Positions 62,102 to 64,000 of a stretch of 64,000 bases of DNA are shown here, piece after piece. The DNA is taken from the NCBI RefSeq assembly GCF_032878875.1, contig NZ_CP118157.1, positions 3,472,001 to 3,536,000 on the forward strand. Reading direction: 5' to 3'. The stretch's first letter is position 1, and every line of letters starts with the position of its first letter. The notes under the pieces are model-generated. The model did not search any database and was not told the origin of the DNA. It saw only the letters and a list, made by a program, of their open reading frames with translations. This DNA is from Microbacterium sp. AB. GTDB lineage: Bacteria; Actinomycetota; Actinomycetes; Actinomycetales; Microbacteriaceae. The position numbers and the translations under genes are program-made.

Positions 62102-62992
62102 ATGCCCCCCACCCCCACCGCCGCCGTCGTCGGCCTCGGATCGATGGGAGGCGCCATGGCGCTCGCGCTGCGCGACGCCGGATGGCGCGTGACCGGCTTC
62201 GATCCGTCGCCCGATGCCCGGACCCGCCTCGGCGACGAGGGCGTCGACACGGTCGAGTCGCTCGAGGCGCTCGCCGGCATCCCGCACATCGTGCTGTCGC
62301 TGCCGTCCGCCGCGATCGTGGAGACGACGGTGCCCTCCCTCGTCGCGCAGGGCGCGGCCGCCATCGTGGACACGACGACCTCCGAGCCGGCCACGAGCGC
62401 CGCGATGGCGGAGCTCGCCGCCCGGGCGGGCGTCTCGTTCGTCGACGCGCCCGTCTCCGGCGGACGCGCGGGAGCCCGCGCCGGCACGCTCAGCGCGTTC
62501 GTCGGCGGCTCCGACGCCGCCGTCGCCGCCGCGACGCCCCTCCTCGACGCCCTCACGCAGGGCTCCTACCGCCGTATCGGCGGACCGGGAACGGGCAACG
62601 TCGTCAAGCTCCTCAACAACATCCTCGCCGCGGCCAATCTCGCCACCGTCGGCGAGGCGCTCGCCGTCGCGCACTCCTACGGCATCGAGCCCTCGGTCGC
62701 CGCCGAGGGCATCAGCGGCGCCTCCGGCGCGAGCCGCGCATCGTCCGCGTCCTACCCCGAGTGGGTGCTGTCGGGCACCTTCGACTCGGGCTTCTCGCTC
62801 GGGCTCATGGCCCGCGACGCGCGCCTCGCGCTCGACGTCGCGGCCGCCCGCGGCGCGCGCCCGCCGCTGCTCGACGCCGTCGCCGGGCGCTGGCAGGACG
62901 CTCTCGCCGACCTGGGCGCGGATGCCGATTTCACGGAGATCGCCCGTACGACCGCCCCCGATCTCTTCGCCGCGAAGGAGAGCACGCGATGA
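62102..62992 (+). CDS. 3-hydroxyisobutyrate-dehydrogenase-like NAD(P) reductase
   Basis: 296 aa, beta-hydroxyacid dehydrogenase family. Rossmann AVVGLGSMGGAMALALRDAG, DAPVSGGRAGARAGTLSAF (substrate motif), catalytic Lys in GNVVKLLNNILAAANLAT. Family members act on 3-hydroxyisobutyrate, tartronate semialdehyde or 6-phosphogluconate-like acids. AGAAGGAG precedes ATG 62102. Stop overlaps the ALDH ATG. Confidence 0.85.
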   Translation: MPPTPTAAVVGLGSMGGAMALALRDAGWRVTGFDPSPDARTRLGDEGVDTVESLEALAGIPHIVLSLPSAAIVETTVPSLVAQGAAAIVDTTTSEPATSAAMAELAARAGVSFVDAPVSGGRAGARAGTLSAFVGGSDAAVAAATPLLDALTQGSYRRIGGPGTGNVVKLLNNILAAANLATVGEALAVAHSYGIEPSVAAEGISGASGASRASSASYPEWVLSGTFDSGFSLGLMARDARLALDVAAARGARPPLLDAVAGRWQDALADLGADADFTEIARTTAPDLFAAKESTR

Positions 62993-64000
62993 GCGCGCTC
63001 GCCGCAGAAAGCCTCGCCTCCTCGGCGTCGACCGCCGCCGCCGTCCTCGGCGCCTCGTTCCCGTCCGGCTTCGGCTCCTTCGTCCACGGGGAGGTCGCCC
63101 CCGGGACGGGACGTCGCCTCACGCTCACGGCGGCCGCGACCGGCGAGGCGTTCGCCGCGTACGCCGACCTCGGTCAGGACGGCGCCGACGCGCTGCTCGA
63201 GAGCTCACGCCGAGGAGCGGCCGCCTGGGGTGCGACCGACGCGTTCGCCCGCGCCGCCGTCCTCCGCGACGTCTCGCGTGCGATCGCCGAGCACGGCGAG
63301 GAGCTCGCCCTCCTCGAGAGCGCGACGACGGGCAAGCCGATCCGCGACACCCGGGCCGAGGCGGCGAAGGTCGCCGAGATGTTCGGGTACTACGCCGGCT
63401 GGGCGGACAAGGTGACGGGGCTCACGATCCCCGTCCCCGGCCACTGGCACACCTACACCGAGCGCGTCCCCTGGGGCGTCGTCGTGGCGATCACCCCCTG
63501 GAACGCCCCGATGTTCACGGGCGGATGGAACGCGGCCGCGCCGCTCGCCGCCGGCAACGCCGTCGTCGTCAAGCCGAGCGAGTTCACTCCCGCGTCGACC
63601 GTGCGACTCGCCCAGATCGCGTTCGAGGCGGGGCTTCCCGCCGGAGCCCTCAACGTCGCCGCAGGCCTCGGATCGACCACGGGCGCCGCGCTGACGACCG
63701 ACCGGCGCGTGGGCAAGGTCTCGTTCATCGGCTCCGTCCCGACGGGGCGCGCCGTCGCCGTCGCCGCCGCGCAGGCGGGCATCCCCACCGTGCTCGAGCT
63801 CGGGGGCAAGAGCGCCAACATCGTGTTCGCCGACGCCGACCTCGAACGGGCGGCGGACGGCGCGGTGTCGGCGATCTTCTCCGGTGCCGGGCAGTCCTGC
63901 GTGGCGGGATCGCGCCTCCTCGTCCAGCGCTCCGCGTACGAGGACTTCGTCGAGCTCGTCGCGCACAGGGCCTCGCTCCTGCGCCTGGGGGACCCGCTCT
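62989..64000 (+). CDS. Aldehyde dehydrogenase (3' end beyond window)
   Basis: Incomplete at the right edge; 337 codons visible. VAITPWNAPMFTGGWNAAAP, Lys in VVVKPSEFTPAST, FIGSVPTGRAV, catalytic Glu in LELGGKSANIV and Cys in GAGQSCVAGSRL are all present. Starts in an ATGA overlap with the reductase. Together with the reductase, it may oxidise a hydroxy acid via an aldehyde; the substrate is unknown. Confidence 0.85.
   Translation, partial: MSALAAESLASSASTAAAVLGASFPSGFGSFVHGEVAPGTGRRLTLTAAATGEAFAAYADLGQDGADALLESSRRGAAAWGATDAFARAAVLRDVSRAIAEHGEELALLESATTGKPIRDTRAEAAKVAEMFGYYAGWADKVTGLTIPVPGHWHTYTERVPWGVVVAITPWNAPMFTGGWNAAAPLAAGNAVVVKPSEFTPASTVRLAQIAFEAGLPAGALNVAAGLGSTTGAALTTDRRVGKVSFIGSVPTGRAVAVAAAQAGIPTVLELGGKSANIVFADADLERAADGAVSAIFSGAGQSCVAGSRLLVQRSAYEDFVELVAHRASLLRLGDPL

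Noticed and set aside
1..64000. tRNA, rRNA, CRISPR arrays, insertion sequences, att sites
   Set aside because: None seen. No CCA-ending cloverleaf, direct-repeat array, transposase motif or flanking repeat was recognised by eye; small RNAs cannot be excluded.

Overview
The window is very GC-rich, almost fully coding DNA. Gene content and style point to an actinobacterium, most like Microbacterium or a close relative in the Microbacteriaceae: GTG starts, ATGA/GTGA operon overlaps, candidate leaderless promoters, WXG-type helical proteins, a bkdABC complex, and DtxR/IdeR- and Zur-like boxes. This assignment is inferred from gene families only; there is no rRNA in the window. I saw no tRNA, rRNA, CRISPR array, transposase or phage block. 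No gene-free stretch exceeds 300 bases; the longest (about 200-220 bases, at 7859-8058, 23548-23756, 33698-33909 and 50946-51165) are promoter or operator regions and are annotated.

Left part (1-12.6 kb): a zinc locus. znuA stands alone behind a near-perfect Zur box. znuC-znuB-zur-permease-DUF1980 form a second transcript behind a second box, and a membrane-anchored beta-propeller protein follows. Next come a secreted GH16 glucanase with a LacI-type operator, a bile-acid/arsenite-type transporter, and a branched-chain 2-oxoacid dehydrogenase operon (E1alpha-E1beta-E2) facing an acyl-CoA synthetase.

Middle (14-34 kb): an aromatic/histidinol-phosphate aminotransferase, then iron acquisition in two blocks. 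The first is a siderophore binding protein, two permeases, an ATPase and an esterase, with a divergent AraC regulator. The second is a hydroxamate siderophore operon (lysine decarboxylase, N-hydroxylase, fused acyltransferase-NIS synthetase). Both have DtxR/IdeR-like boxes; the siderophore operon ends in a perfect 13-bp hairpin. Between them lie a holin-like membrane protein, a WXG-like protein paired with a WXG-hydrolase fusion, purB, an FHA-winged-helix protein, a nitroreductase and two small membrane proteins.

Right-centre (34.8-51 kb): the most unusual region. One apparent 15-gene transcription unit runs leftward from a GntR regulator, and most junctions overlap by 1 or 4 bases. It combines an NMT1/SsuA-type ABC importer with a fused double permease, a DhnA/LsrF-type aldolase, Zn-dehydrogenase, FGGY kinase, UbiD-type decarboxylase with its own UbiX, aldehyde dehydrogenase, LLM flavin monooxygenase, a split sulfopyruvate-decarboxylase-like TPP enzyme, a GMC oxidoreductase and an adenosine-deaminase-like hydrolase. 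A divergent amidohydrolase shares its promoter region, which holds three small palindromes. I know of no described pathway with this set. It looks like a catabolic route for a small hydroxymethyl- or amino-substituted heterocycle or a sugar/polyol conjugate, but the substrate is not determined.

Right end (52.6-64 kb): a FadD-type ligase and a BCCT transporter converge on a perfect 12-bp bidirectional hairpin. Then come an Hsp90-family protein overlapping a 935-residue TPR protein, and an RpiR-regulated operon (3-hydroxyisobutyrate-dehydrogenase-like reductase, aldehyde dehydrogenase) that runs off the right edge.
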